From: Salvelinus alpinus
Lineage: Eukaryota > Chordata > Actinopteri > Salmoniformes > Salmonidae
Assembly: GCF_045679555.1 (NCBI RefSeq)
Contig: NC_092091.1
Location: 91,716,190-91,780,189, forward strand
Reading direction: 5' to 3'
Length of the DNA stretch: 64,000 nt
The position numbers and the translations under genes were made by a program. The notes under the pieces are model-generated. The model made no database searches. It was not told where the DNA came from and saw only the letters and a list, made by a program, of their open reading frames with translations. Positions 12,286 through 26,515 of the stretch are shown here, one piece after another. Position 1 is the stretch's first letter. Each line of letters begins with the position of its first letter.

Positions 12286-12413
12286 ATTTGTTTGAAGTTA
12301 TAGGTTGTGAGAGGTTAAGATAAATATTAATTTGTTTCAAAATTGAGCGGAGCTCTAGCAATGCACGTCTACTCCATAGCACGCTCTCTAGCGCCCCCCA
12401 GGACCTTCTCTTT

Positions 12414-13636
12414 AACATGAACAGTGAGCCAGAAGAAAGCAAAGAAGAAGTGTTACAGGATATTAAGAAGAACTCTGAAAACGTTGTCATCATATTTGAT
12501 GGAATCACAGACCTCTCCTATCTGTCGGTAGTAAAGAACCTCATGGAGAACCTCCTCCCTGATGCAAAGATTGTGACCACATGCAGACCAGATCAATCTG
12601 AAGACTTCCTGACAGACTGGCCCACAGACTGGTTCAGAGTGGAGGTCAAAGGGTTCAGTGATGAATCCATCAGGGCTTACTTAACACACATGCTGAGTGC
12701 TGAGCCTGACTACTTGAGCAGTGTGTTAAACAACCTAGAGTTGTTCAGTCTCTGCCATGTCCCAATCTATGCACTGATGGTGGTTGCTTGCAGTTATTAT
12801 TCTACCCTAGCGGATTCTAAGCAGCCATGTTCTACAACTAAGATGTACATCAACATCCTCCGTCACTGCATCCAAAAACACAGTGCCAAACGAATGAAAG
12901 ATCATGACAAGTGTCTCATAAAAAACAGAGAGAAAATATTGTCTTTGGCAGAAATTGCTTTTGATGCAACAAATGAGAAAAATATGAACTTGACAACACT
13001 GAGTTGTGAAGAAAGCAGTGTCCATTTTGCATTCTTGGGGGCACTTATGGTTAAGGTTGCACCCACAGCGTCAGACACTTACTCTGCATTTCTCCACTAC
13101 ACAATGCAGGAGTTCTTTGGTGCCCTTTGGCTCTTACAGAATCCAGACAAAATCAGAGAGGTTCTAGAGAAGTGCCAGACTGAAGAATGGAAACACACAA
13201 AACACTTGATTCCTTTCCTGTGTGGGCTTCTGAATGAGAGGAATATTAGATTGGTTAACAGTCTAGTTCCAGCTCAACAGATCAAGAAGACGTCAGATTG
13301 GTTCTTCAAGGAAATGGTGAACACATTTCTTCCATCTCAAACAAACCAAGATCATGCAGAAGGTGGTGCTCCTGAGTCTGATAAAGATCTTCTGTTTTTG
13401 TGCCAGTGCTTGTATGAATATCAGTCTACTGAGGTCTGTCAGCTTCTCCTGTACAAACTGGACTATCATCTAGACCTGAGTGGAGAACATCTTGATCCTC
13501 ACCAGTGCTGTGCAGTCTCTTATGTGACCAGTCAGTCTGCAGAGAGAAAGGTTGGCTTGGACCTGAATGGCTGCACTGTGTCAGACCAAGGAGTAAGGCT
13601 GATACTGGGCTCTCTGAAGAACGTCAGACATCTTGG
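12414..13636 (+). CDS. NLR copy 1, NACHT exon, 3' piece
   Basis: Open frame from the LINE's right target duplication to the donor at 13637 (ATCTTGG|GTAATA). It carries the Walker B-like strand VVIIFDGITD, the sensor/arginine region (TTCRPDQSED), the winged-helix part (FSDESIRAYL) and the NACHT-associated helical part (FLHYTMQEFFGALWLL). It ends with a first LRR (VGLDLNGCTVSDQGV). It would be in frame with 6412-6863 if the LINE were absent, as copy 2 shows. Confidence 0.88.
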
Positions 13637-13836
13637 GTAATATTTGTGTTGTCTAATTCACCAGTTTATTGCCAATTAACAAGTAAAAGAAAGAGATATT
13701 GGGATGAAGCAACCCATCTTTAAAAAAATATCTCTTATATTCTCTTCCCTTCAGATACTGAGTTATAAACACTTCTGTGTCATGCTACTTTGAAATAATC
13801 AGTATAATATAATTTATAACCTGTTCTCGTTTAAAG

Positions 13837-14451
13837 ACCATCCTCTGATGATTCATCTGACCCCTCAATGTTGTGTCAACTCTGGACAACTTTGCTGAGA
13901 AGTGAGGCAGAGATGGACTTCACCACTTTACTTGGTCTCTGTGGAAATGAATTGCACCTTCCAGTCCAGGGTGAAAGACGAGTGTTTGAGAGAGCAGCAG
14001 AAGTGATGAAGCAGAGTCTAGAGAAGGTTCATCTCTGTCTACACTGGGATCAGAGAACTGTTCTCAGTGAAGGTCTCAGGGATCAGAGAACTGTTCTCAG
14101 TGAAGGTCTCAGGGATCAGAGAACTGTTCTCAGTGAAGGTCTCAGGGATCAGAGAACTGTTCTCAGTGAAGCTCTCAGGGATCAGAGAACTGTTCTCAGT
14201 GAAGGTCTCAGGGATCAGAGAACTGTTCTCAGTGAAGGTCTCAGGGATCAGAGAACTGTTCTCAGTGAAGGTCTCAGGGATCAGAGAACTGTTCTCAGTG
14301 AAGGTCTCAGGGATCAGAGAACTGTTCTCAGTGAAAGTCTCAGGGATCAGAGAACTGTTCTCAGTGAAAGTCTCAGGGATCAGAGAACTGTTCTCAGTGA
14401 AGCTCTCAGCAAAACCATTTTAAAGTGTCTACCAAATATCAACAAGCTCAG
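13837..14451 (+). CDS. NLR copy 1, LRR-region exon with 33-bp internal minisatellite
   Basis: The exon runs from the acceptor TTAAAG to the donor CTCAG|GTGAGTG. It encodes a helical stretch ending in LPNINKLR. Eleven tandem in-frame copies of an 11-residue unit DQRTVLSEGLR (third-from-last residue G, A or S) occupy about 14048-14410. Copy 2 (51905-52189) has a single unit, so ten units were gained here without breaking the frame. Confidence 0.9.
14048..14410 (+). repeat. 33-bp coding minisatellite, 11 copies
   Basis: Unit GATCAGAGAACTGTTCTCAG plus TGAAGGTCTCAGG. Unit-to-unit identity is very high, pointing to recent slippage or unequal exchange. Confidence 0.95.
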
Positions 14452-14694
14452 GTGAGTGCCAATATGAACAAATAATAACACTTTACTATAGAATACTACA
14501 GTACTTACTATATAATTAGTAAAGTTTTTTTTAACAACAGTAAAGTCTGCGTTCTAGAATATTAGTATTTTTTTTAAACAAGACATTACAACAACACAAG
14601 ATAGACATGACAACAGTGATCATTCTATTAAAGAGGCAGCAGTCACATTCTCCCTGCTTCTATCTGAACATAGACACTGTTTTATGGGTCACAG
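14452..14694 (+). other. Intron of NLR copy 1
   Basis: Non-coding between donor 14452 and acceptor 14694. The right part matches 52290-52439 of copy 2. Confidence 0.8.
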
Positions 14695-15123
14695 GTTTAC
14701 CCCTCTAAAACATCAGAGAGGATCCCCTGAAAAACTGGAGACAGAAGAGAAAGCAGTCCTACTAGATTTGTGTCTACAAGCAGCACTAGATCACAGATAT
14801 ACAGTCCAGAGAACTGTGAACACACTGCTGTCATTGTTCTCTGTGTATCAAACTGAGAGATACGACATCCTGCTGGATCTGTACTCTCATGTGAAGTACA
14901 ATAGGAATCAAACAGCCAGGAGTGTCCTTCCATCATTGAAGCCACTTTACCAGCCAGCTCCTGCAGTCTGGTCCATAGACCTCTCAGAGAGAAAGGCCTC
15001 CCTCCTCCTAGAAGTGCTGAAACTCCAACCAGAGAAGAAACCAGTAGAGCTGAAGGGCTGGTCAGATGAAGAGAGTGAAGTGAGGAGTTTCCTTCAGTGT
15101 CTGCCCTACATCTCACAGCTGAG
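14695..15123 (+). CDS. NLR copy 1, LRR cassette exon A
   Basis: Acceptor GTCACAG|G, donor CTGAG|GTGAGTT. It encodes a helical part (LLDLCLQAALDHRYTVQRT) and two LRR-like strands (VWSIDLSERKASLLLEVLKL and VELKGWSDEESEV), ending LPYISQLR. It is phase-symmetric, so it can be duplicated without a frameshift. The pair in copy 2 is 52440-52868. Confidence 0.88.
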
Positions 15124-15406
15124 GTGAGTTGGATCAGTACAGTTCAGAGGTTGTAGTTGTCTGTCCCTGTATTTCTCTTTAGAGAGGAAGTTTGTAGCTT
15201 CCTGCAATAACTTAATAAACGATTTATACACATACTGTTTAAAAAGATGCAATCTTACTTTGTGGTCAGGATTTTAAGGAACAATTTAAGTGGATAATGA
15301 TTTTAGAAAGATAGTCATTGTATTTTATCCACCATAATGTGACCTTCAGAAATACATATCATATCTCTCACATATTCATCTATTTGTTGTTAAATTGTTC
15401 TTGCAG

Positions 15407-15835
15407 TTTTACTCCACCACAGGATCAGAGAAGATGCCCTAAAGAGAGGACAAGGAGAGAGAGGACATTCCTACTGAATCTGTGTCTTCAAATAGCTCTT
15501 CATGAGAGAGGAACCATACAAACAACTGTAGAGAAAGTGTTGTCATTGTCTGAAGTATATCACTATCAGAAATGTGGTTTCCTGCTGGATCTGTACTCAC
15601 ATGTGAAGGACTATGAGACTCAAGGCAGGAGTGTCCTTCCAGCATTACAGCTAGTTTACAAGTCAGCCAGTCCTGCAGTCTGGTCCTTAGACCTCTCAGA
15701 TAAAAAGGCCTCCCTCCTCCTAGAAGTGCTGAAACTCCAACCAGAGAAGAAACCAGTAGATCTGTGGGGCTGGTCAGATGAAGAGAGTGAAGTGAGGAGT
15801 TTCCTTCAGTGTCTGTCCTACATCTCACAGCTGAG
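15407..15835 (+). CDS. NLR copy 1, LRR cassette exon B
   Basis: Same cassette as exon A (LLNLCLQIALHERGTIQTT, then VWSLDLSDKKASLLLEVLKL), ending LSYISQLR at donor 15836. Acceptor TTCTTGCAG. The pair in copy 2 is 56155-56583. Confidence 0.88.
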
Positions 15836-17269
15836 GTGAGTGAGTTTATCCAACAAGAGTCCATATGTCATTTAACTGGTGTAGATAGTATTTGTTTTAC
15901 GCTGTCTTTGTCTTTTTAATACATGCACATATGAAGATTCTGTAGAAACTGTAATTCAGTAGGAATTGAAATTGAACACAATTCCAATTCATAGTTGTAT
16001 TGTTTTTAAAGATGGAGTCAAATCAAATCAAATGTATTTATATAGCCCTTCTAACATCAGCTGATATCTCAAAGTGCTGTACAGAAACCCAGCCTAAACC
16101 CCCAAACAGCAAGCAATGCAGGTATAGAAGCACGGTGGCTAGGAAAAACTCCCTAGAAAGGCCAAAACCTAGGAAGGAACCTAGAGAGGAACCAGCCTAT
16201 GAGGGGTGGGCCAGTCCTCTTCTGGCTGTGCCGGGTGGAGATTATAACAGAACATGGCCAATATGTTAAAATGTTCATAAATGACCAGCAGGGTCAAATA
16301 ATAATAATCACAGTAGTTGTCGAGGCTGCAGCAAGTCAGCACCTCAGGAGTAAATGTCAGTTGGCTTTTCATAGCCGATCATTAAGAGTATCTCTGCTGT
16401 CTCTAGAGAGTTGAAAACAGCAGGTCTGGGACAGGTAGCACGTCCGGTGAACAGGTCAGGGTTCCATAGCCGCAGGCAGAACAGTTGAAACTGGAGCAGC
16501 AGCACGGCTAAGTGAACTGGGGACAGCAAGGAGTCATCATGCCAGGTAGTCCTGAGGCATGGTCCTAGGGCTCAGGTCCTCCGAGAGAGAGAAAGAAAGA
16601 GATAAAGAGAGAATTAGAGAGAGCATACTTAAATTCACACAGGACACCGGATAAGACAGGAGAAGTACTCCAGATATGACAAACTAGACCCTAGCCCCCC
16701 GACACATAAACTACTGCAGCATAAATACTGGAGGCTGAGACAGGAGGGGTCAGGAGACACTTTGGTCCCATCCGATGATACCCCCGGACAGGGCCAAACA
16801 GGAAGCATATAACCCCACCCACTTTGCCATAGCACAGCCCCCACACCACTAGAGGGGTATCTTCAACCACCAACTTACTATCCTGAGACAAGGCCGAGTA
16901 TAGCCCACAAAGATCTCCGCCACGGCACAACCCAAGGGGGGGCGCCGACCCAGACAGGAAGATCACGTCAGTGACTCAACCCACTCAAGTGACGCACCCC
17001 TCCTAGGGACGGCATGAAAGAGCACCAGTAAGCCAGTGACTCAGCCCCTGTAATAGGGTTAGAGGCAGAGAATCCCAGTGGAGAGAGGGGAACCGGCCAG
17101 GCAGAGACAGCAAGGGCGGTTCGTTGCTCTAGAGCCTTTCCATTCACCTTCACACTCCTGGGCCAGACTACACTTAATCATATGACCCACTGAAGAGATG
17201 AGTCTTTAGTAAAGACTTAAAAGTTGAGACCGAGTCAGCGTCTCTCACATGGGTAGTGTCAATCGAATC

Positions 17270-18065
17270 TGGTATCAGATTAAAAAATAACTAAATAACT
17301 AAAAAATTCACGTATTTAGTGAAAACTCAGAAAACAAAACTTCTAATATTCCATATGTGAGTGTATCCCTTTAAGATATCTTGTCGCTGGGAAACATGGA
17401 AATCCCCTCAAACCCAAACGTTTACTACAAACAAAACCTAATAATTATAATAAATATATAGTACTCCCTCAAATTATTAGTTTTAAATTTCCTTAATGGT
17501 TATATCTAAAACCCATTCAGTCTCTCTTCAAACAGTCTCCCTAAAATGCTTGATAGGAGTACCCTGCCATTAGACACACACAACTGTGATGCACGTCCCT
17601 TTAACATAAAATCAGCGGCTGTACCCGAACAACTGTCAAATCCATTTGAGTACCGTTATGGTGTATTCTACTTTATGACACAGTTTCACGTTAGTACTCA
17701 ATGATATCACAACGTTAGTTAGCAACAACCCAACCTGCCTCCTGCAATTTACCCCCTACTCAAACCGAGCTCCGCTTTAAGTCTATCGCAAGCTTTCCAA
17801 CTTTCTCTACTCCAAATTTTAAAAGTACCATGTACTTCGATAAATTTACAACGTTAGTCAGTCAATCCATAAGAATAATAACATTTCGATAGGCACAACT
17901 CTATCATAATTGTCACTTCGTTATTATTTAGAATTCATTAGATTTAGGTAACTGTCTCTCCTATGATTCAGTATTTTAAATACGACTCCATTCCCAATAC
18001 GTTGTTCCAGCGGACCATTGACAACGCATTCCATCGAAATCGCCCCGCTATTATTTAGAATGGAT
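17270..18065. other. Unidentified AT-rich insert inside the L2 fragment
   Basis: The flanking L2 3' sequence appears to break at about 17270 and resume near 18065. The insert is AT-rich, contains repeated TTATTATTTAGAAT-type motifs near 17925 and 18050 and has no long ORF. I do not recognise it. Confidence 0.4.
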
Positions 18066-18252
18066 TAGTCTTTCAATTTAACAGGAAGCCAGTGTAGGGA
18101 GGCTAGCACTGGAGTAATATGATCAAATTTTTTGGTTCTAGTCAGGATTCTAGCAGCCGTATTTAGCACTAACTGAAGTTTATTTAATGATTTATCTATG
18201 TAGCCGGAAAGTAGAGCATTGCAGTAGTCTATACTAGAAGTAACAAAAGCAT

Positions 18253-20344
<2,092 letters not shown>

Positions 20345-20588
20345 TCAGAGGACAACCCATTCACAGAGACAAACTGATATCTTTCCGACAGATAAGATCT
20401 AAACCAGGCCAGAACTTGTCCGTGTAGACCAATTGGGTTTCCAATCTCTCCAAAAGAATGTGGTGATCGATGGTGTCAAAGGTATCGAGTCATATGGTGC
20501 TATTCGTTTTCAGTACCCCAACTCTGTTACTCATATCAGTCCTCATCACTCACCTGTGTATCATCTGTGTTTTAAACTGTTTGTGCAG

Positions 20589-21008
20589 ATTTCTTCCACT
20601 GATGGATAATAAAGAGAGGAGAAAGAGAGAGAAGACATTCCTACTGAATCTGTGTCTTCAAGCAGCTCTCCATGAGAGAGGAACCATACAAACAACTGTA
20701 GAGAAAGTGTTGTCACTGTCTCAAGTATATCACAATCAGAAATGTGATTTCCTGCTGGATCTGTACTCGCATGTGAAGGACTATGAGACTCAAACAGGCA
20801 GGAGTGTCTTTCCAGCATTACAGCCAGTTTACCAGTCAGCCAGTCCGGCAGTCTGGTCCATAGACCTCTCAGAGAGAAAGGCCTCCCTCCTCCTAGAAGT
20901 GATGAAACTCCAACCAGAGAAGAAACCAGTAGAGCTGAAGGGCTGGTCAGATGAAGAGAGTGAAGTGAGGAGTTTCCTTCAGTGTCTGCCCTACATCTCA
21001 CAGCTGGG
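20589..21008 (+). CDS. NLR copy 1, LRR cassette exon C
   Basis: Acceptor TTTGTGCAG, donor CTGGG|GTGAGTG. Same cassette as exons A and B (LLNLCLQAALHERGTIQTT, VWSIDLSERKASLLLEVMKL). One base change turns the usual CTGAG end into CTGGG. Confidence 0.87.
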
Positions 21009-21289
21009 GTGAGTGAGTTTTTCAAACAAGTCCATATGTCATTGAACTGGTGTAGATAGTATTTATGTTTTACACTGTCTTTATCTTTTTAATTCATGCA
21101 CATATGAAGATGCTGTAGAAACTTTAATTCAGTAGGAATTGAAATTTGACAAAATTCCTATGAATAGTTGTATTGTTTTAAAAGATGGAGTCATATGGTG
21201 CTATTCATTTTCAGTTCCCCAACCCTGTTACTCATATCAGTCCTCATCACTCACCTGTGTATCATCTGTGTTTTAAACTGTTTGTTCAG

Positions 21290-21707
21290 ATTTCTTCAAC
21301 TGATGGATAATATAGAGAGGAGAAAGAGAGAGAAGACATTCCTACTGAATCTGTGTCTTCAAGCAGCTCTCCATGAGAGAGGAACCATACAAACAACTGT
21401 AGAGAAAGTGTTGTCACTGTCTAAAGTATATCACAATCAGAAATGTGATTTCCTGCTGGATTTGTACTCACATGTGAAGGACTATGAGACTCAAACAGGC
21501 AGGAGTGTCCTTCCCACATTACAGCCAGTTTACCAGTCAGCCAGTCCGGCAGTCTGGTCCATAGACCTCTCAGAGAGAAAGGCCTCCCTCCTCCTAGAAG
21601 TGCTGAAACTCCAACCAGAGAAGAAATCAGTAGCTGAAGGGCTGGTCAGATGAAGAGAGTGAAGTGAGGAGTTTCTTTCAGTGTCTGTCCTACATCTCAC
21701 AGCTGAG
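21290..21707 (+). pseudogene. NLR copy 1, LRR cassette exon D with 2-bp deletion
   Basis: Nearly identical to exon C including its flanking intron, so exons C and D are a recent tandem duplicate. Compared with CCAGTAGAGCTG in exon C, it reads TCAGTAGCTG near 21629, a loss of AG that shifts the frame to a TGA at 21651-21653. The splice sites remain (acceptor TTGTTCAG, donor CTGAG|GTGAGTC). Confidence 0.88.
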
Positions 21708-21991
21708 GTGAGTCTGAATATGTGTGGTGGTTAGTGATAATATGACGCAAGTGATTACTGTCTTTTAGAAACATTTGACATAAAGCTTAGTGTTGGTTTA
21801 ATCTGGTAACATTTATCTGCCGATTTCCTGACATAACAAATGTTGCATTACCAAATGTCACAAAGAATTTGTGAACATTTTGTGATGCTAAACATTTGTC
21901 TTTTAGATATCTTGTGAATTTTATCTTTCAGAAATCTTCTAACATGAAACCTGAAAGTTTATACTCAGAATAGCTACTCTAGAGAACCAAA

Positions 21992-24664
21992 TGTCATGTA
22001 TATTATGGAATCACGTTTCAGGAGAAGACCAAGATGCAGACAGTGTCGAAGTAACAGAAGTTTATTTCAAAAGCAAGATGGCAGGTCAAGGCCAGGCAGA
22101 GGTCAGTAATCCATTTCAGAGTCCGAAATGTACAGAACGGCAGGCAGTCTCAGGGTCGGCGCAGGCAGAGGTCAATAATCCAGGATGGTGTGACAAGGTA
22201 CCGAATGGCAGTTCAGGGCAGGCAGGTCAAACCGAGAAATCTAGAAAATAGGAACTTTAGAAAAGACAGGAGAAAAGGGGCAAACCGCTGGTAGAATTGA
22301 CAAACAAAACTAACTGGCAACAGACGAACAGAGAACATAGGTATAAATACACTGGGGATAATGGGGAAGATGGGCGACACTTGGAAGGGCATGGAGACAA
22401 TCATAAAGACATGTGAAACAGATCAGGGTCTGACAGTACCCCCCCCCCCCCCCCTCTATAGGCACTACCTGGTTTTCCGGCGTTGGAAGCAGGAGACAAA
22501 GGGCTGTGAGACATGGGTTTGATCCTAGAAACATGAAAAGTGGGATGTATACGGAGGGTACGGGCAAAAGAAGACGAACAGCATAGTGGATAATGATCTT
22601 GGAGATGGGGAAAGGACCGATAAACCAGGGGGAAACCAGGGGGACTTCACCCGGAGGAGCAGATCTCGGGTGAACAGCCATACCCTCCGTCTGAAGACGT
22701 GCTGTATCATGAGCTGGGCCATCTCTTTGGCGGAGAGGAATGAAGTGGGCGGCTTTGGAAAATCAGGATGGTGGGGTTTCCAGGGAAAGACCCGTGAGAA
22801 AGTCCAGGGATATGTGAGACCAGGGACAGTGAGGGACAAGCATAGGTTGGAGGAGACCAGCTGGAGCTTGCCGATGAGCTTGTTCTGCGCACAAATCGTG
22901 CAGGTGGCGACGAACGCGGAGACGTCAGGAACCATTGTAGGCCACCAAAAGCATTGTCGCACAAAGGCCAGTGTCCGGTGGGAGCCCGGGTGGCAGGCAA
23001 GCCTGGAGGAGTGGGCCCACTCCAGGACCGAGGAGCAGACAGCGTCAGAACAAACATCCGATTATCTGGGGCCCTCCGGTGTTCGGCTGGGAATGCTGCG
23101 CCTCCCGGACCTGCTTCCCTATTCCCAACTGAATGCCGTCGCCATGCAAGACGTGGGAAGGATGGTTTCAACTTCCGGGGGAGTAGCCGCGGGGTCTGTC
23201 CACACAATGAACGAATGTTCCACCCCCTCCAGCCAGTGCCTCCTCCAATACCATCTTCACTGAGAGAAGCTCACGATTCCCCACATCGTAATTCATCTCC
23301 GTGGCATTGAGGTGATGGGAGAAGAAGGTGCAGGAATGTAACTTGAGGTCCAGGGCCAAATGCTGGGAAAAGGACCACCCCCACTCCGACATCCGAAGCA
23401 TCGGCCACCACCACAAACTGGCGGGACGGGTCAGGATGAACCAAGATGGGAGCTGTGGTGAAATGGTGTTTGAGGTCCCTGAACGCCCGGTCCGCAGCTG
23501 GGAACCATGTGAACGGAACCTTGGATGCAGACAGGGGGGAAGTCAGGGTGCCCTAAAACCGGAATAAGCGGCGATAGAAGTTGGTGAATCCCAGAAAATG
23601 TTGCAGCTGCACTCTGGACGTAGGCTGGGGCCAAGCCACCAGAAGACGAGGATGTTGTTGAGGTGGACAAAGACGAACCAGATCCATCTTGGAGAACACG
23701 ATGGCCCCCTGGAGCGGCTCGAAGGCCGAGTAGATGAGTGGTAACGGGTAGCGGTTTTTCGCCATGATGTCGTTGAGACCCTGGTAGTCGATGCACGGGA
23801 GCAGGGTTTTGTCCTTCCACAAAGAAGAACCCTGCGCCGGTGGGGAGGCAGAAGGACGGATGAACCCGGCAGCTAGGGAGTCCTCAATATAGGTCTCCAT
23901 AGCCTTGGTCTCTCGACCCTACAGTGAGTACAGTCATCCCCGGGTCGGAGTGGTGCCTAGGAGAAGGTCAATCCCACAGTCATGGGGTCGGTGCCGCAGA
24001 AGCAAAGTGGCCTGGTCATAATGAACACCCCCCGGAAGTGCTGGTACTCCACGGGAAATGCGGAGAGGTCCGGGGCAACTTTCGTGGCCCCAGGAAGACA
24101 TCCCGGTGCAGGGAGCACTGACTTCAGGCAATTTGCGTGGCAGAATGGGCTCCAGCTCATGATGGCACCAGCAGACCAGTCAATGAGGGGATTGTGTCGA
24201 TGGAGCCAAGATATTCCCAATACCACGGGACCCTGAGGAGACTTAATTAGCAGGAATTGGATCGTCTCGCTGTGGTTCCCTGACACCCGTAGGTTTATGA
24301 GAGTAGTATTATGAGTGACCCGGCCTATAGAGCGCCCATCCAGCGCTCCAACGTGAATGGAATGGGTGGGGATGTTCAGTTCAGACAGTTTAGCGTCCAT
24401 GAAACTCTCAACAGCCCCAGAGTCGATGAGTACCTGGAGAGATTTCGACTGGTTCCCCCACAGCATGAAAAGGGTTGTGAGAGTCTCTGACTCTTCGTAT
24501 GTATGTTTCGCCGTTCGGCTAGAGACAGCCCTGCCTAGTTGCATCGGCTCGGGAAGAAGAGATGAATCGGCAGATTTTGGAGACACTCGGGGGAACTCGG
24601 TAACGGAGCCGTCTGGAACTTTCCTGGGATGCCTCGGAGGCGAAACAGATCAGGGTGTGACTGT
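21992..24664 (-). mobile_element. Decayed Ty3/Gypsy retrotransposon
   Basis: The left end is a 444-bp 3' LTR (21992-22435; on the minus strand TGTCAGACCC to ATACATGACA) next to a G-rich polypurine tract seen as a C run (22438-22454). On the right only about 24 bp of 5' LTR start remain (24641-24664), joined directly to pol, so gag and most of the 5' LTR are deleted. The pol remnants are full of frameshifts. Confidence 0.8.
22525..24586 (-). pseudogene. Gypsy pol remnants (protease, RT, integrase pieces)
   Basis: 24586-23957 holds an aspartic protease with LIDSGAVESF. 23900-23553 holds the RT start ([16 protein letters not shown]). 22962-22707 holds the integrase zinc region ([25 protein letters not shown]). 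Fragments lie in different frames. Compare the intact element at 46345-49734, which belongs to the same broad lineage. Confidence 0.82.
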
Positions 24665-25091
24665 CAGGTGAACTGTTTAGTACATAGTCCACCCATTTTA
24701 GTGAACTACAAGTATTTGGATATGTGTATTAAAGTAATCAAACGTTTAGTATTTGGTCCCATCTTCCTAGAACAGAATGACTACATCAAGCTTGTGATTC
24801 TACAAACTTGTTGGATACATTTGCTGTTTGTTTTGGTTGTGCTTCAGATTATTTTGTGCCCAATAGAAATGAATGGTAAATAATGTATTGTCATTTTGGA
24901 GTCACTTCTATTGTAAATAAGAATAGATTATGTTTCTGAACACTTCTACACTAATGTGGACGCTACCATGGTTACAGATAATCCTGAATAATGATGAGTG
25001 AGAAAACTACAGAGACATAAGTATCATAACCTCCAAAGAAATGCAAATGCTAAGGTGATTGGTTAGCATGTCTTGGGATATTAAATGCTAA
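24665..25091 (+). other. Intron sequence, no gene seen
   Basis: Intron of NLR copy 1 with a repeated GGTTAGCATGTCTTGGG motif at its right end. The motif recurs at about 26544 and 26610. Confidence 0.6.
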
Positions 25092-26515
25092 TGTCATGAC
25101 GTTGGCCTGGGGGTATGTTTATGACAGTCATAAATACCTCCTTCCCCCCCGTTCCTCTCCCTACTCTACTGATGTGACATTAGAAAGCCCCTTTGGTTAA
25201 CATAGAGATTCTTGGAACATCAGACGTTAGGGGGGGGATTGAACTATATTCTGGTAATCCGACCAACTGAACATGCGGTGGTACTTAAGGTATATTATGT
25301 CAGTTCGGTTGCCCTCTGGCACATTCTCATCAATGATAGAATGACATAAACTCTACTGTGGAAAGTCTAAACATCAGAGGTATCGGATTCACATGGAATT
25401 GTTGTTTAATTCAAATGTTTGAATATTAAATTATTTGTGAAGAGATTAAATGTAATTTTAGCTTCCAAATGAGAGATTTGGGTTTTCATAAGGTTAGGCC
25501 TCTGCTCAACCAGTGGCCCGCCCCTGTGAAGAGACATAGGTAATAAACTTTTCAGACACACCCCTCTCCCTCCACTATATAAGCCATTGACGAAAATTTT
25601 ACCTTCTGTTCCGAGGATATTAGGGTGACGATCACATGTCAGAATGGTTCAGGTAATAACTACAGAACTAAACCAACCTCAGCATGAGCTTTGGTTGCGA
25701 CTGGTATGAACTTTGAAATCTTATTCACTACAGAAGTGATACCTCCTAGCCTTTGAGTTAGCAACAGCTGCTACAAACGCAGGTTAGGAAGGACAGTCAG
25801 AGTAAACCGTCTACTACACAACGACGTTACTACAACGTATCCAGTGAGCAACAGACATTCTTCAAAGGACAAAGGACCCAGTTGGGCAACACGGTCTTCC
25901 ATCTACCACCAACCTACCGAAGCGCAGCTCAGAGTAAATATTTATTGCATTTTCCTTTTCCAAATGGCCGGTAATTTAGAATGCATAATATATTGTATTT
26001 ACGATAGCACAGCTCCTTCCTTTGTTACTGAGTCTTCCCGCTCTTTCACTCAAACCCAGCCCCTTTTATTTTATGTAACAAGCTGTCATATCTGTTCTGG
26101 CCGCTATGGACGTTTTCCTTTATGACGTAATTTGTAATCAAGGTATGATTCCTTCTGTGTATATGTAATTCTGTGTGATTTAGTTAGGTATTTAGTAAAT
26201 AAATAGTTAAACCCAATTTTGTATTGCTGATTCAACTTGTTAGCCAGGATTCTTGCAGATAACCAAGGATTTACAACTTTCAGATGAGACTGAATGAGAT
26301 GACGATTAATATTGACTGCTATGGATGTAAAATATTACTAGGTCCTTAAGAGTTTATTCGGAAGATAACAGCTCTATAAATATTATTTCGTGGTGCCCCT
26401 CCTCTAGTTAATTATATTTACATGATTAGTTCAATCAGGTAATATTAATTACGGAGAAAGTATTTTATAGAATAGCATGTCATAACACTTAATCCGGCAT
26501 TACAAAGACACGAGA
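25092..26515 (+). mobile_element. Solo LTR B (1424 bp)
   Basis: Inverse orientation to LTR A. Starts TGTCATGACGTTGG and ends CACGAGA, where the usual final CA has mutated. The 4-bp target duplication CTAA is at 25088-25091 and 26516-26519. It contains a TATA-like CTATATAAG at 25574-25582 and AATAAA near 26198, as expected for an LTR promoter and polyadenylation signal. Confidence 0.82.

Larger units (their letters stand above)
6864..12399 (-). mobile_element. L1-like LINE, nearly full length, in NACHT exon
   Basis: The element is in reverse orientation, with its poly(A) tail seen as poly(T) at 6864-6870. The 14-bp target duplication AGGACCTTCTCTTT lies at 6850-6863 and 12400-12413. It has a short 5' leader (about 12286-12399), ORF1 (12285 to about 11420), a spacer, ORF2 (10940-7133) and a 3' UTR of about 270 bp. 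Both ORFs carry frameshifts, so this copy is probably inactive. The long random-site target duplication and poly(A) tail fit target-primed insertion of L1/Tx1-group elements. Confidence 0.93.

Noticed and set aside
14067-14423. Second repeat ORF in another frame (SGIRELFSVKV)
   Set aside because: Shadow of the 33-bp coding repeat; splice borders support the other frame.
14697-15864. Reverse-strand ORFs of about 140 codons opposite LRR cassettes
   Set aside because: They recur opposite every cassette (20561, 52442, 56157) because the sense code is conserved; no independent motifs.
22586-23310. Plus-strand ORFs of 118-225 codons
   Set aside because: Antisense to decayed Gypsy pol; no recognisable domain.
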